Shown here: one piece after another, positions 9,149 to 18,350 of the stretch
Layout of the letters: each line of letters begins with the position of its first letter
How positions within the stretch are numbered: position 1 is the first letter of the stretch
DNA from: JACKII01 sp963807085
GTDB taxonomy: Bacteria > Pseudomonadota > Alphaproteobacteria > Bin95
NCBI GenBank assembly: GCA_963807085.1
Contig: CAWEBB010000007.1
Coordinates: 1-64,000, forward strand
DNA: 64,000 nt
Reading direction: 5' to 3'
The notes under the pieces: model-generated
Told to the model about the DNA's origin: nothing
Database searches by the model: none
Seen by the model: the letters and a program-made list of their open reading frames with translations, nothing else
Made by a program: the position numbers and the translations under genes

Positions 9149-10636
9149 GTGCGCGATTTCACTTCCAAACAATGGCTGACGCTGCTGACCGTCCAGGCGG
9201 TCACGGTGCTGTTTGGCATCACGATCACCAGCGTTACCGTTATCCTGCCGCAGATGAAAGGCACGCTGTCAGCGACCCAAGACCAGATCGCCTGGGTGCT
9301 GACCCTGAATCTGGTCGCCACCGCCGCTGCAACACCGCTCACCGGCTGGCTGGCGGCCAAGCTTGGCTGGCGTTCGCTGATGCTCTCGTCGGTGCTGGGC
9401 TTCACCTTTTCATCGGTGGCATGCGGCATGGCCGAGTCGTTCGAGACGCTGTTGATCTTTCGCGTCATTCAGGGCGTGTTCGGCGCGCCGATCTTTCCCT
9501 TGGGTCAGGCCATTATCCTGGCACGGTTCGAGAAGCACCAGCACCCGATGGCGCTGATGATGTGGGGCGTGGGCGGGGTGATGGGGCCTATCCTGGGGCC
9601 GACCTTCGGCGGGTTGGTTGCCGACCTGCTCGACTGGCGCTGGTCGTTTTTCATGATCATGCCGCTGGGGCTGGCGGCCTGTATTCCCGTGGCCTTTTCC
9701 CTGGGCAGCGAGGAAAAAGGCACGGCCCGTCGCTTCGACTTTATCGGCTTTGCCTGCATCGCCATCGCCATTGGCGCCATGCAGCTGATGTTCGACCGCG
9801 GCCAGAGGCTCGACTGGTTCTATTCGCGCGAGATCATCATCGAATGCGCTTTGGCCGTGGGGTTCTTTTACTTCTTTGCCGTGCACGCGACCTTCGCCCG
9901 CGCGCCGTTATTCGATGCGGGCACCTTTCGCGACCGCAACTTCGTGCTCGGCATCTGGTTCGCGTTTTTCATGGGCATGCTGCAATACACGCCGATGGTA
10001 CTGTTCCCTGCCCTGCTGCAGGATCTGCGCGGCTATCCGGAATCGATTATCGGTTACCTGATCGCCATGCGAGGCGTCGGCAATTTCCTGAGTTTTTTTG
10101 TCGTCGTCCAATTGACCCGCCTGAACCCGCGCCTAACCTTCTGCGTCGGCCTGCTCATTCAGGCGATCGCCGGGGCCTGGATGGGCTCGCTCGACATGAA
10201 CATGACCACCCGCGACGTTATCTTCACAAACCTGCTGCACGGATTCGGGTTCGGCCTCGCCTATACGCCGATGGCGGTGCTTTCCTTCTCGACCCTTGCT
10301 CCCAAGCTGCTGACCCAAGGCAACGCCGTGTTTTCGCTAATGCGGATGCTGGGCAGCAGCATCTTTATTTCGGTAATCCTGGTGGTGTTCGTGCAATCCT
10401 CAGCCGTGGCCCGCTCCTATTTGATCAGCTTCGTGACGGTCTTCAACGCCGACCTGATGGCGCCCTGGCTCGCCCATTTCGGCGCCATCGACAGCCCCAC
10501 CTTCACCATACTGGCGGGGGAGCAGGTGCGGCAGCAGGCGGCCATGATCGGCTACATCAACGCCTTCCACCTGCTGACGCTGGTGCCCCTGGTGGCGGCG
10601 CCGCTGACCTTCCTGTTCCGGGTCCGGCAGGATTAG
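9149..10636 (+). CDS. DHA2-family MFS drug efflux transporter (EmrB/QacA type)
   Basis: A 495-residue inner-membrane protein with about 14 hydrophobic segments. It carries the family signature LVATAAATPLTGWLAAKLGWR in helix 2-loop 2, and FRVIQGVFGAPIFPLGQAI and MGPILGPTFGG in helices 4-5 (motif C-like GP pairs). DHA2 members are proton-driven exporters of drugs or other amphipathic compounds, usually with an EmrA adaptor and outer-membrane channel. Neither partner gene is next to it. The start is a GTG at 9149, as no ATG lies before the first helix. The substrate is unknown. Confidence 0.92.
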   Translation: MRDFTSKQWLTLLTVQAVTVLFGITITSVTVILPQMKGTLSATQDQIAWVLTLNLVATAAATPLTGWLAAKLGWRSLMLSSVLGFTFSSVACGMAESFETLLIFRVIQGVFGAPIFPLGQAIILARFEKHQHPMALMMWGVGGVMGPILGPTFGGLVADLLDWRWSFFMIMPLGLAACIPVAFSLGSEEKGTARRFDFIGFACIAIAIGAMQLMFDRGQRLDWFYSREIIIECALAVGFFYFFAVHATFARAPLFDAGTFRDRNFVLGIWFAFFMGMLQYTPMVLFPALLQDLRGYPESIIGYLIAMRGVGNFLSFFVVVQLTRLNPRLTFCVGLLIQAIAGAWMGSLDMNMTTRDVIFTNLLHGFGFGLAYTPMAVLSFSTLAPKLLTQGNAVFSLMRMLGSSIFISVILVVFVQSSAVARSYLISFVTVFNADLMAPWLAHFGAIDSPTFTILAGEQVRQQAAMIGYINAFHLLTLVPLVAAPLTFLFRVRQD

Positions 10637-10649
10637 CGCAAATACGGCG

Positions 10650-11556
10650 TTACATGCGCAACAGGCAGCATTTCTTGAACTTCTTTCCCGAGCCGCACGG
10701 GCACGGATCGTTGCGGCCCACATTTCGGTAGGGATTGCTTGCCAATTCCCCCGACACCGCCTGCGTTACCGGGACTGGCCAACCATCGTCAATGACTCCG
10801 GTAACCTCCTCGTTTGCCAACGGCGACAAATCCTCCAACTCTTCGTCCTCATTCGCCGCACGCCAATAATTCGGCCGCGGTGTATCCCGGACGAGCCGTA
10901 ATTCCATGGCGATTTCAATGTCCTCTAGATCGCCCGGGATGCTGATATCGACCTCGTTATCGGCATAGGCGGCACGAATGGTCGGCATGGCTTCGGTTGC
11001 CTTCAGATCTGCCAACGCGCTGACCAGCAATCCGTTCAGAACCTGCCCGTTTGCGTCGCGCTCCTGCAATTGCCGATCCAGGATCGAGACGCATTCATCT
11101 CTGGCATCGGGATAGGCTTTCCCAATATTCGCAAGGATTTCCGCGCTCGATCCCCGCTCGAGTGCCCCCAGGGACAAATCCGCCAAACGGCTGGTGACGG
11201 CTGGAGTTCGCGCCCGCCCCAATCGCGGTGACAGCGCGCTGAACCTCCTCTTGCAACATATAATCGAGCGGGAATAACTCGTTCAAATCGAGCAACCACG
11301 GCACAATATCCGAACCACCAATCTGGCCCAACGCCCGGCAAACATGGAGCGGCGCCCAGTCCGCGGCCTCATCCGCTGGCGCATCACTGGCTGCCAAGTC
11401 TTCGGCGAGGCGTTTGAGATCCGTTACATGCTCAACGGTCAAACCGAGCACCTTATAGTCTCGCCAGGCGGCCGGATCCGTAATCGGCTCAACCTCGCCG
11501 AGCGAAAGCAGTGCTGCCACAGGTTCAGGATATGTCGCGGGAATTTGGCTCATCAT
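10650..11556 (-). pseudogene. DUF1186-like / SEC-C motif protein, frameshifted near 11215
   Basis: Two overlapping frames make one protein. The N-terminal part (11556 to about 11215) carries PLHVCRALGQIGG and helical repeats. The C-terminal part continues in another frame from about 11215 and ends in VGRNDPCPCGSGKKFKKCC, a zinc-binding SEC-C motif. The break lies in a G/C run, revcomp ATTGGGGCGGGCGCG. Together they give about 300 residues, consistent with the DUF1186/SEC-C family, whose role is unknown. The C-terminal motif is intact, so a single-base sequencing indel is as likely as a real pseudogene. Confidence 0.7.
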
Positions 11557-11672
11557 CGCATCGACATTGCTATGAACAGATCACTACGTATTTAAGCCGT
11601 CGAACCTCTCGCGCAACAGGCATGCGATTCGCCAGTATACCGCCTGGTGAAATCCGCAATGTCTGCGCATCG

Positions 11673-13124
11673 CTAGCGCACCGGCGGATGCCAGGGCGTG
11701 CCCTCGGGCAGTTCGTAGCCCAACAGCTCCGGATCCTCGAAATCCAGCATGGCCTGCCAGTGATGGGAGAGGTTCGCCCGGAACAGGTCTGCCGCCATGC
11801 CGTGGGCCAGCCGCTCCGCCCCTTCCGAGACCGCGGGGATATCGCCGGAGACATTGCCGTGCGTCATCGCCGCGGCATAGGTGAAGCAGTGGATATTTTC
11901 GAGGAAAGGCGCGCTGCCTGCCTCCCGTTCCTGAAACTGAAAGCTGGGCGACAGCGCCGGAAAGGCCAGCCACTCCGCCTGCCGCGGGCTCGCCTCGCGG
12001 GCCAGCAGGTCAGCATGGGTGCGGATCAGCGGGGCGTGCTCCGCCAACTCGATGGGTGCCGACAGATCGATGGCAAAGCCGGTGCCGAGGATCACATGGT
12101 CCACACGCAAAGGCCCATGCCCGGTCTCCAGATTCAACCGCTCCCCCTCGGCCGATACGCTTTCGACCGGTGCGCTCAACCAAAGCCGGGCATTCTCGTG
12201 CCGGAACACCCGCAGCACCGTGTCATGCGGCGGCGCAACCCGGTAGCTGGCGATATAGTCCAGCAGCTTCAGCCGCCATTCCGGCGGCAACGTCGGGAAG
12301 CCATGGGTGAAGCCGCCATAGACGATGCCCTTGGCCTTGTTGATGCGCGGCACCGTTGGGGTGCGGGCCAGCACCGTCACCTGTCGGGCACCCGCCTCCA
12401 ACGCGCAGGCGGCGTTGTCGAGGGCCGAGGCTCCCAGGCCGACAACGGCCACATCCTTGCCCGCCAGCGCGGCGAAGTCGATCTCATCGGCCGTGTGGCT
12501 GACCTGCCGCCCCAAAAAGGGCAGGAAAGGCTCGGGGATGCGCGGCCGCGCCTGGCCTTCGCGTCCGGTCGCCAGCACCAATTTCCGCGCCGCGACCGTC
12601 TCCTCGCGGCCGTCGGTGTGCTCCAGCCCCAGGTCCAGGCCATGCCCGGCGGGCGCGATCTTGGTCAATCGCACGCCGTTCTCGACAGGCAGATCCAGCA
12701 CACGGCGGTACCAGACCAGATAGTCCATCCACATCGCGCGTGGGATTTTGCCCAGGTCCTGCCAGGCAGCCTCGCCATATTGCGCCTCGTACCAGGCGCG
12801 GAAGGTCAGATTGGGCAGACCCATCGCCGGGCCAGTCAGGTGGTTGGGGCTGCGCAGCGTGCGCATGCGGGCATAGGTGACCCACGGCCCCTCGGACCCC
12901 GCCTCCGCCCGATCGAGCAGCCGCAGGCGGGCGATCCCCTGGCGGCGGAGCGCGAAGGCCACGGTCAGCCCCAGCATGCCGCCGCCGGCGACGATGACGT
13001 CGGAGACCGGGCGGCCATCGTCGGTCTCCACCTGCGGCACCCAACCATTGGGCGGATAGTTCAGCAGCCGCAGGTCGCGGGCCATGTCGGCTTCGAGAGC
13101 CGCGAGGGTGGAAGGTGCAGGCAT
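11673..13124 (-). CDS. FAD/NAD(P)-binding oxidoreductase (flavin monooxygenase-like)
   Basis: A 483-residue protein with two nucleotide-binding motifs. The FAD-type VIVAGGGMLGLTVA is near residue 45, and the NAD(P)-type VAVVGLGASALDNAACA is near residue 233. Between them is YARMRTLRSPNHLTGPAMG. This layout is that of class B flavin monooxygenases and the lysine/ornithine N-hydroxylase-like group. No siderophore genes are near, and the substrate is unknown. It is a single gene, with nearest neighbours on the same or opposite strand at 70-100 bases and no operon partner. Confidence 0.8.
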   Translation of the reverse strand: MPAPSTLAALEADMARDLRLLNYPPNGWVPQVETDDGRPVSDVIVAGGGMLGLTVAFALRRQGIARLRLLDRAEAGSEGPWVTYARMRTLRSPNHLTGPAMGLPNLTFRAWYEAQYGEAAWQDLGKIPRAMWMDYLVWYRRVLDLPVENGVRLTKIAPAGHGLDLGLEHTDGREETVAARKLVLATGREGQARPRIPEPFLPFLGRQVSHTADEIDFAALAGKDVAVVGLGASALDNAACALEAGARQVTVLARTPTVPRINKAKGIVYGGFTHGFPTLPPEWRLKLLDYIASYRVAPPHDTVLRVFRHENARLWLSAPVESVSAEGERLNLETGHGPLRVDHVILGTGFAIDLSAPIELAEHAPLIRTHADLLAREASPRQAEWLAFPALSPSFQFQEREAGSAPFLENIHCFTYAAAMTHGNVSGDIPAVSEGAERLAHGMAADLFRANLSHHWQAMLDFEDPELLGYELPEGTPWHPPVR

Positions 13125-13220
13125 CCAGGCTGTATAAATCGCCGATGAAGTCGCCTCCAGCGTGCGAATTGGCTCAGGCGCGCATTCGATGCAGGCAGGC
13201 CAGAAGTGAGGAGACTTGCG

Positions 13221-13700
13221 TTAGCTGCCGGCATCAACTCGTCGAGACGCGGCGTGCCGGCCACCTAGCGTCCGCCGCGCGAGGGCGCCACCGCATGCCC
13301 CGCCGGCAAGCCCCGCCGCGGTCATGAGCGCCGTATCCTCGCTGGGACTGCCGATGGTCAGAACCCCCCCGATCGCGAAGCCGATCAGCCCTCCGGCCAC
13401 CGCCCAGCCTTGTACGCCCCGGCGGCCAAAGAAGCGCCAGAAACAGCGCGCCGTCGCCAATCCCAGCAGCGCTGCCGCCGGCGCGATGATGATGCCGCCG
13501 ATCATCCCGATAAACAGAGCGCCCGCAACCATATCCGACAGAGCCTTCCCGCCGGGTGCCGGCGACACGGGCCACAGTACGGTTTCGAGCACAATGCCCG
13601 CAGCCAGCACCAGCGCACTGACGATCGTCGCCACCGTCACTGCGCCGACCCACGCAAGCAGCCAGCGCCCAAAGCCTGACGCTCGCTGCATCTCTGCCAT
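13221..13700 (-). CDS. hypothetical small membrane protein (four predicted helices)
   Basis: A 159-residue protein with four hydrophobic segments at about 13-36, 53-73, 95-115 and 127-143, rich in Gly and Ala. The charged linker CFWRFFGRRGVQ separates helices 2 and 3, and the C-terminus is Arg-rich. No family was recognised. The ATG at 13698-13700 gives a sensible hydrophilic N-terminus. It sits between the flavin monooxygenase-like gene and the divergent SDR gene. The frame is supported by regular hydrophobic periodicity, which the antisense frame also keeps partly, so the call is moderate. Confidence 0.55.
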   Translation of the reverse strand: MAEMQRASGFGRWLLAWVGAVTVATIVSALVLAAGIVLETVLWPVSPAPGGKALSDMVAGALFIGMIGGIIIAPAAALLGLATARCFWRFFGRRGVQGWAVAGGLIGFAIGGVLTIGSPSEDTALMTAAGLAGGACGGALARRTLGGRHAASRRVDAGS

Positions 13701-13827
13701 GCCAATTCTCCCGATCCGTGCGGCAAAGCCTACACGTACCGCCAGAACATTGCACCCGTCCCGGCCCCCGCCTATCGTGCCGACTGAACGTCAAGACAGT
13801 GCACCCAAAAGGGAGATACAGACAAAG

Positions 13828-14748
13828 ATGGCTGATGCAATGCTAGATGGCAAAGTGGTGCTGGTGACCGGCGCAGGCCGCGGCATCGGTGCGGAGGTGG
13901 CAAAGCTCGCCGCCGCGGAAGGCGCCAAGGTGGTGGTCAACGACCTGGGCGGCGCGGTTGACGGTGCCGGCAGCGGCGACGCGACCCCGGCCCAGGAAGT
14001 CTGCAACGAAATCGCGGCCGCAGGCGGCGAAGCCGTGGTCAACGGCGACAGCGTCGCCGAGTTCAAGGCCGCGCAAGGCATGGTGCAACAGGCCATCGAC
14101 ACCTTCGGTAAGATCGACGGGATCGTGAACGTGGCCGGCATCCTGCGCGACGTTATCTTTCACAAGATGAGCAAGCAGGATTGGGATCTGGTGATTGCGG
14201 TTCACCTCAAGGGGTCGTTCAACGTGGCCCGGGCCGCGGCAGAGCACTTCCGCACCCAGGAAAGCGGCGCGATGGTGCATTTCACCTCCACCAGCGGCCT
14301 GATCGGTAATTTCGGCCAGGCGAACTATTCCGCCGCCAAGCTAGGCATTGTCGGCATGAGCACCAACATCGCACTCGACATGGCCCGCTATGGTGTGCGC
14401 TCCAACTGCATGTCGCCGTTTGCATGGTCGCGCATGATCGGCACCATTCCCTCCAACACGCCCGAGCAAGAGGCGCGCCTCGCCAAGATCAAGCGCATGG
14501 TGCCGGCCCAGATCGCGCCGATGGTGGTCTATCTGTTGTCCGATGCGGCGGAGGGCGTCACCGGCCAGATTTTCGGCAGCCGCATGAACGAGCAGGTGCT
14601 GTTCAGCCAGTCCCGCCCGATCCGCTCGATCCACAATGCCGAAGGCTGGACACCGAAGTCCATCGCCGAAGAAGGCATGCCGGCTCTGGTGCCGAGCTTC
14701 CAGGCGCTCGATCGCTCCGGCGACGTGTTCAACTGGGATCCGATCTGA
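13828..14748 (+). CDS. short-chain dehydrogenase/reductase (3-hydroxyacyl-CoA dehydrogenase-like)
   Basis: A 306-residue classical SDR. The N-terminus has TGAGRGIG (cofactor loop), then NDLGG, an NAD(H)-type acidic site after beta-2, and NVAGILRD. The catalytic Ser is in FTSTSGLIG and the Tyr/Lys pair is in YSAAK. Its length and the FGQANYSAAKLGIVG motif recall the dehydrogenase domain of multifunctional beta-oxidation enzymes. The frame is open far upstream, but the ATG at 13828, after GGGAGATACAGAC, fits. It is followed by a close paralogue on the same strand, separated by a palindromic repeat. The substrate is inferred to be a 3-hydroxyacyl thioester or similar. Confidence 0.9.
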   Translation: MADAMLDGKVVLVTGAGRGIGAEVAKLAAAEGAKVVVNDLGGAVDGAGSGDATPAQEVCNEIAAAGGEAVVNGDSVAEFKAAQGMVQQAIDTFGKIDGIVNVAGILRDVIFHKMSKQDWDLVIAVHLKGSFNVARAAAEHFRTQESGAMVHFTSTSGLIGNFGQANYSAAKLGIVGMSTNIALDMARYGVRSNCMSPFAWSRMIGTIPSNTPEQEARLAKIKRMVPAQIAPMVVYLLSDAAEGVTGQIFGSRMNEQVLFSQSRPIRSIHNAEGWTPKSIAEEGMPALVPSFQALDRSGDVFNWDPI

Positions 14749-14762
14749 TCAACACACCCTCT

Positions 14763-14858
14763 CCCCGGGCTTGACCCGGGGCCCATGCCTGAGCGCTTCT
14801 CAAAGAGCTACGAACTCGCCGATAAGTCTCAGGCATGGATCCCGGGTCAGGCCCGGGA
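14763..14858. repeat. palindromic repeat, family A copy 1
   Basis: The left arm CCCCGGGCTTGACCCGGGG (14763-14781) is followed by CCCATGCCTGAG. The right arm (14840-14858) is its near-complement TCCCGGGTCAGGCCCGGGA, preceded by CTCAGGCATGGA, so about 30 bases pair around a 34-base loop. The same 19-base left arm recurs exactly at 51358-51376. It lies between the two tandem SDR genes. It could fold as a large RNA hairpin that protects or attenuates the operon mRNA. Confidence 0.85.
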
Positions 14859-14892
14859 AGGAGGACAGAGAAACGCAAGGGAATAGAAACAA

Positions 14893-15810
14893 ATGTCTGA
14901 AGGACTATTGGACGGCAAAGTCGTCCTCGTGAATGGCGCGGGCCGCGGTATCGGCCAGCAGATCGCCATCACCTGCGCCGAAGAGGGCGCGAGGGTGCTC
15001 GTGAACGACCTGGGTGGCAATGTCGAGGGCGAAGGCCGCGACACCGGCCCGGCCCAGGAAACCGTGGACAAGATCACCGCCATGGGCGGCGAAGCAGCCG
15101 CCAATGGCGGCTCCATCGCCGACTGGGACGACGCCCGGGCCATGGTCAAGCAGGCGGTCGACACCTTCGGCCAGATCGACGGCGTCGTGAACGTCGCCGG
15201 CATCCTGCGCGACCGCATCTTCCACAAGATGAGCGAAGACGACTGGGATGCGGTCATCAACGTCCATCTGAACGGCTATTTCTATGTGGCCCGGGCCGCG
15301 GCGGACTATTTCCGCCAGCAGGAATTGGGGGCGATGGTTCACTTCACCTCGAACTCCGGTCTGGTCGGCAACGTGGGTCAGGTGAACTACGGCGCGGCCA
15401 AGATGGGCGTTGTCGGCCTGTCTCGCTCGATCGCGCTCGACATGAGCCGCTTCGGCGTGCGCTCGAACATCATCAGCCCAAGCGCATTCACCCGTATGAT
15501 CGAGACCATCCCGATCAAGGGGCCGGAAGGCGAAAAGCGCCGCAAGCGCCAGGAAGCCATGACGCCTGCCAAAATCGCAGCGCCCGTCGCCTATCTGCTG
15601 TCGGATGCGGCCAAGGACGTAACCGGCCAGATTTTCTACGTCCGCTCAAACGAGATCATGCTGATGAGCCAAAACCGGCCGGTTCGCATCGTTCATCGCG
15701 GCGAGGGCTGGACCCCGCAACTGATCCACGAGCACGCCATGCCGGCGCTGCGCCCGCACTTTACGCCCAGCGCGCCGTCCGCAACCTACTTCAACTGGGA
15801 CCCCGTATAA
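14893..15810 (+). CDS. short-chain dehydrogenase/reductase, tandem paralogue
   Basis: A 305-residue SDR closely similar to the gene before it. Shared segments include GKVVLVxGAGRGIG, VNDLGGNV, NVAGILRDRIFHKMS and the catalytic block FTSNSGLVGNVGQVNYGAAK. The cofactor loop has Asn where the first copy has Thr (NGAGRGIG). The paired genes suggest duplication followed by specialisation, for example for two chain lengths or stereoisomers. It is preceded by GAATAGAAACAA and a palindrome and followed by a strong terminator at 15840, so it ends the transcription unit. The substrate is unknown. Confidence 0.9.
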   Translation: MSEGLLDGKVVLVNGAGRGIGQQIAITCAEEGARVLVNDLGGNVEGEGRDTGPAQETVDKITAMGGEAAANGGSIADWDDARAMVKQAVDTFGQIDGVVNVAGILRDRIFHKMSEDDWDAVINVHLNGYFYVARAAADYFRQQELGAMVHFTSNSGLVGNVGQVNYGAAKMGVVGLSRSIALDMSRFGVRSNIISPSAFTRMIETIPIKGPEGEKRRKRQEAMTPAKIAAPVAYLLSDAAKDVTGQIFYVRSNEIMLMSQNRPVRIVHRGEGWTPQLIHEHAMPALRPHFTPSAPSATYFNWDPV

Positions 15811-15839
15811 GCGCCTGCCATTCGATTGGCCTGATGAAA

Positions 15840-15870
15840 GGGCTGCCGATATGCGTCGGCGGCCCTTTTT
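15840..15870 (+). terminator. Rho-independent terminator after the SDR pair
   Basis: A 10-bp stem, GGGCTGCCGA (15840-15849) with TCGGCGGCCC (15856-15865), one G-U pair and a 6-base loop, is followed by five Ts (15866-15870). It lies 30 bases after the SDR stop. It also argues that the next gene starts at the ATG at 15911, not at an ATG inside the hairpin. Confidence 0.85.
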
Positions 15871-15910
15871 CTGGCTGTCCCTGTGCCCCAATCTTCACCA
15901 TAGAAGTGAC

Positions 15911-17026
15911 ATGTTTCGCGCGCTCATCCTTCTGCCCCTGCTTTGCCTTCTGCTGTGGTCGGCCTGCGCCCGCAGCCAGGATGCCGCTGTCTGGATCGCC
16001 CGCTATCCGCTCGCCCCGGCGCATCCTGTGGTCGCCATCGGCTGGACCAATCTGCAAAAGGCGCTCGCGCCGGAAATCGACTTGGAACTGCGCCTGCACG
16101 GCCCCCGCCTCGGCACGCCTGAAGCGCTCGAAGCCCTTGCCCGCGGCCAGCACCAGGCCGGCATCGTGCCGCTGGCGAGCTACCCGAAGGCGTTCCCCTA
16201 CTGGGCGCTCCTGGGAGAGATGTTCATGGTCGGGCGCGATCCGCTGGCCGCCGCCGCCGCCATTACCGAACTGGTGATGCTCGAATGCACGCTCTGCCAG
16301 GAAAACCTGGCCCGGCAGAAACTGGTCTTTCTCGGCACTTATGGCGCGGGCGAATATGGCCTGATCGCGCCGGCGCCGTTGCGGGAAACCCGGCAGTTCG
16401 CGGGTCAAGTCATCGCCACCCCCGGCAATCTTTGGGACCGGGTCGTCGCCCGTCTCGGCGCCACCCCGGCGGGCGCGGTCCAGAACCCTCGCTCGGCGCT
16501 GGCCCAGGGGGAGGCCACGGCCCTGATCGACGTGCCGTCGGCCCTGCGCGACCCGCACCTGGCCGGGCACGCCATCGCCTATACACGATTGCCGCTCGGC
16601 GGCTATCGGGGCGCGAGCCCGCTCACGATCAACCGAAACGCATGGGCCGAATTGACCGGTGACCAGCGCCAGCGCGTGTTCGCCGCCGCCGCAGCCTCCA
16701 TCGTCCAGATCACCGCCGCCTTCCGCGCCAACGAAGCCGCCGCCCTCGCGGCAGCCAGCCGCCAGGGAGTAGTCGTCGCGGACGGTGATCAATTGCTCAA
16801 AGACCGCATCCGGAATTTCGCCGCAGACGATCTGACAGGCCTGATCGCCACCGCCGAACAGCGCTTCGGCGTGGCGGACGCAGGGCCCTTTGCCGAGCGC
16901 CTGAAGGAACTGTTTGATAAATACGCAACCTTGCTGGCGCCGCCCACCGGCGAAGCCGCAGCAATTGCCCTTCTCCAAAGCGAAATCTTTGATAGGCTCG
17001 ACCCCGAGACCTATGGACTCGAATGA
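15911..17026 (+). CDS. TRAP transporter solute-binding protein, DctP-like (orphan)
   Basis: About 371 residues. The N-terminus MFRALILLPLLCLLLWSACARS is a signal peptide, with a Cys at the end that could be lipidated. The body has DctP-like features: ALARGQHQAGIVPL, a central LRETRQFAGQVIATP segment (the family's sugar-acid/Arg region) and RLGATPAGAVQ. Such proteins bind organic acids in the periplasm for a TRAP permease. No DctQ/DctM permease is in the window, so its partner lies elsewhere or is shared. It may feed substrate to the CoA-transferase pathway next to it. An earlier ATG at 15851 falls inside the terminator and is rejected. Confidence 0.7.
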   Translation: MFRALILLPLLCLLLWSACARSQDAAVWIARYPLAPAHPVVAIGWTNLQKALAPEIDLELRLHGPRLGTPEALEALARGQHQAGIVPLASYPKAFPYWALLGEMFMVGRDPLAAAAAITELVMLECTLCQENLARQKLVFLGTYGAGEYGLIAPAPLRETRQFAGQVIATPGNLWDRVVARLGATPAGAVQNPRSALAQGEATALIDVPSALRDPHLAGHAIAYTRLPLGGYRGASPLTINRNAWAELTGDQRQRVFAAAAASIVQITAAFRANEAAALAAASRQGVVVADGDQLLKDRIRNFAADDLTGLIATAEQRFGVADAGPFAERLKELFDKYATLLAPPTGEAAAIALLQSEIFDRLDPETYGLE

Positions 17027-17087
17027 CACTCGGATAATGTCCAAGGCGGAGGAAACAATCCATGTCGAACAAACCGAGCGCCAAGCA

Positions 17088-18263
17088 ATGAGCTACGACA
17101 AGCCCTATGAGGGCATCAAGGTGGTGGATCTTTCCCAAGGCATCGCCGGCCCCTATTGCGGCATGCTGCTCGCTCAATATGGGGCGGACGTGATCAAGGT
17201 GGAGCCGTTCGAGGGCGACTGGGCCCGCATTCTGGGCACCACCTATGGCGACCATTCGGCTTTTTCGATCGCGGGCAATTTGGGCAAGCGCTCCATCGCG
17301 CTCGACCTGAAGAGCCAAGGCGGCCGCGAGATCGTGGAGAAGCTGATCGACGAAGCCGACGTATTCATGGAAGGCTTCCGCCCCGGCGTCATTCAGCGCC
17401 TGGGCTTCGGCTATGATGACGTCGCCAGGCGCAACCCCCGCATTCTCTATCTTTCGATCAGCGGCTTCAGCCAGAAGGGGCCGCTCTCGACCAAGCCTGC
17501 CATGGATCCGGTGCTCCAGGCCTTTACCGGCTTCATGATGGAAAACAAGGGACAGGACGGCATCCCGCACCGGGCCAACCCCATTGTCGTGGACATGTCC
17601 ACCGCGCTCTATTGCTTTCAGGCGGTCTCCGCCGCGCTCTATGCCAAGCGCGACGAGCCGAAGGGCCGCTTCATCGACGCCTCGCTGATGGCGGCGGCCT
17701 CCAACCTTCAGGTCGTGCGCATGATGGCGGTGTATCTGGAAAAGGGCGAGATGAAGGCGCCCTCCGCCCCCTCCGGCACGTTCCCGACCGCCGATGGTTA
17801 CATCCAGATCGTGGTGCTGCGCGACCGGGATTATGTCATTCTCTGCAACTGCCTGGGCCTGCCCGACCTGGGCGCCGATCCGCGCTTCCGCACGCGCGAG
17901 GACCGGGTGACCCATTCGCTCTACCTGACCCGCGCCGTCAGCGAGGCGCTGGCCAAGCGCACTACGGGAGAGTGGACCGCCATCCTGACCGAGGCGAAGT
18001 TGCAGAACGAGGCGGTGCTTGACTACATGCAGTTCCTCAAGCACCCGCATGTGGAGGCGTCGGGCCTGGTGAGTTGGCTGAATCACTCCGGCGTACCAGA
18101 ACCGATCCCGGTGCCGAACCCACCTGGCACCACGCCGCTGGCCGATGGCATGGTGCGCGCCCACGCTCCCCATCTCGGCGAGCATACGGCGGCGGTGTTG
18201 GGCGAATTGGGCTACTCCTCAGGGCGGATCGAGGAGATGCAGGCCGCGCACGCCATTCGATAG
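17088..18263 (+). CDS. CaiB/BaiF family CoA-transferase
   Basis: A 391-residue class III CoA-transferase. The N-terminal signature KVVDLSQGIAGPYCGMLLAQ is followed by GADVIKVEP and NLGKRSIALDLKS. The catalytic Asp is expected in the segment near VVDMSTAL. The family moves CoA between carboxylic acids, here probably activating a catabolic acid. The ATG at 17088 directly precedes the conserved N-terminus, and another at 17038 adds 17 residues. It is 61 bases after the TRAP binding protein and probably in the same unit. It is related to the second CaiB gene at 21038. Confidence 0.93.
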   Translation: MSYDKPYEGIKVVDLSQGIAGPYCGMLLAQYGADVIKVEPFEGDWARILGTTYGDHSAFSIAGNLGKRSIALDLKSQGGREIVEKLIDEADVFMEGFRPGVIQRLGFGYDDVARRNPRILYLSISGFSQKGPLSTKPAMDPVLQAFTGFMMENKGQDGIPHRANPIVVDMSTALYCFQAVSAALYAKRDEPKGRFIDASLMAAASNLQVVRMMAVYLEKGEMKAPSAPSGTFPTADGYIQIVVLRDRDYVILCNCLGLPDLGADPRFRTREDRVTHSLYLTRAVSEALAKRTTGEWTAILTEAKLQNEAVLDYMQFLKHPHVEASGLVSWLNHSGVPEPIPVPNPPGTTPLADGMVRAHAPHLGEHTAAVLGELGYSSGRIEEMQAAHAIR

Positions 18264-18350
18264 CAGCGTTCAAGGGCGAGCCAACCCGCAGGGGAGCCTG
18301 TGGGCTCGGCAGCCTTCAAGCTATGACGTTCAGGTTTATCGCTGAGCGGG

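Noticed and set aside
16797..18185. 462-codon open frame on the minus strand
   Set aside because: It is antisense to the first CaiB gene with its full signature, and its own composition is that of a shadow frame.
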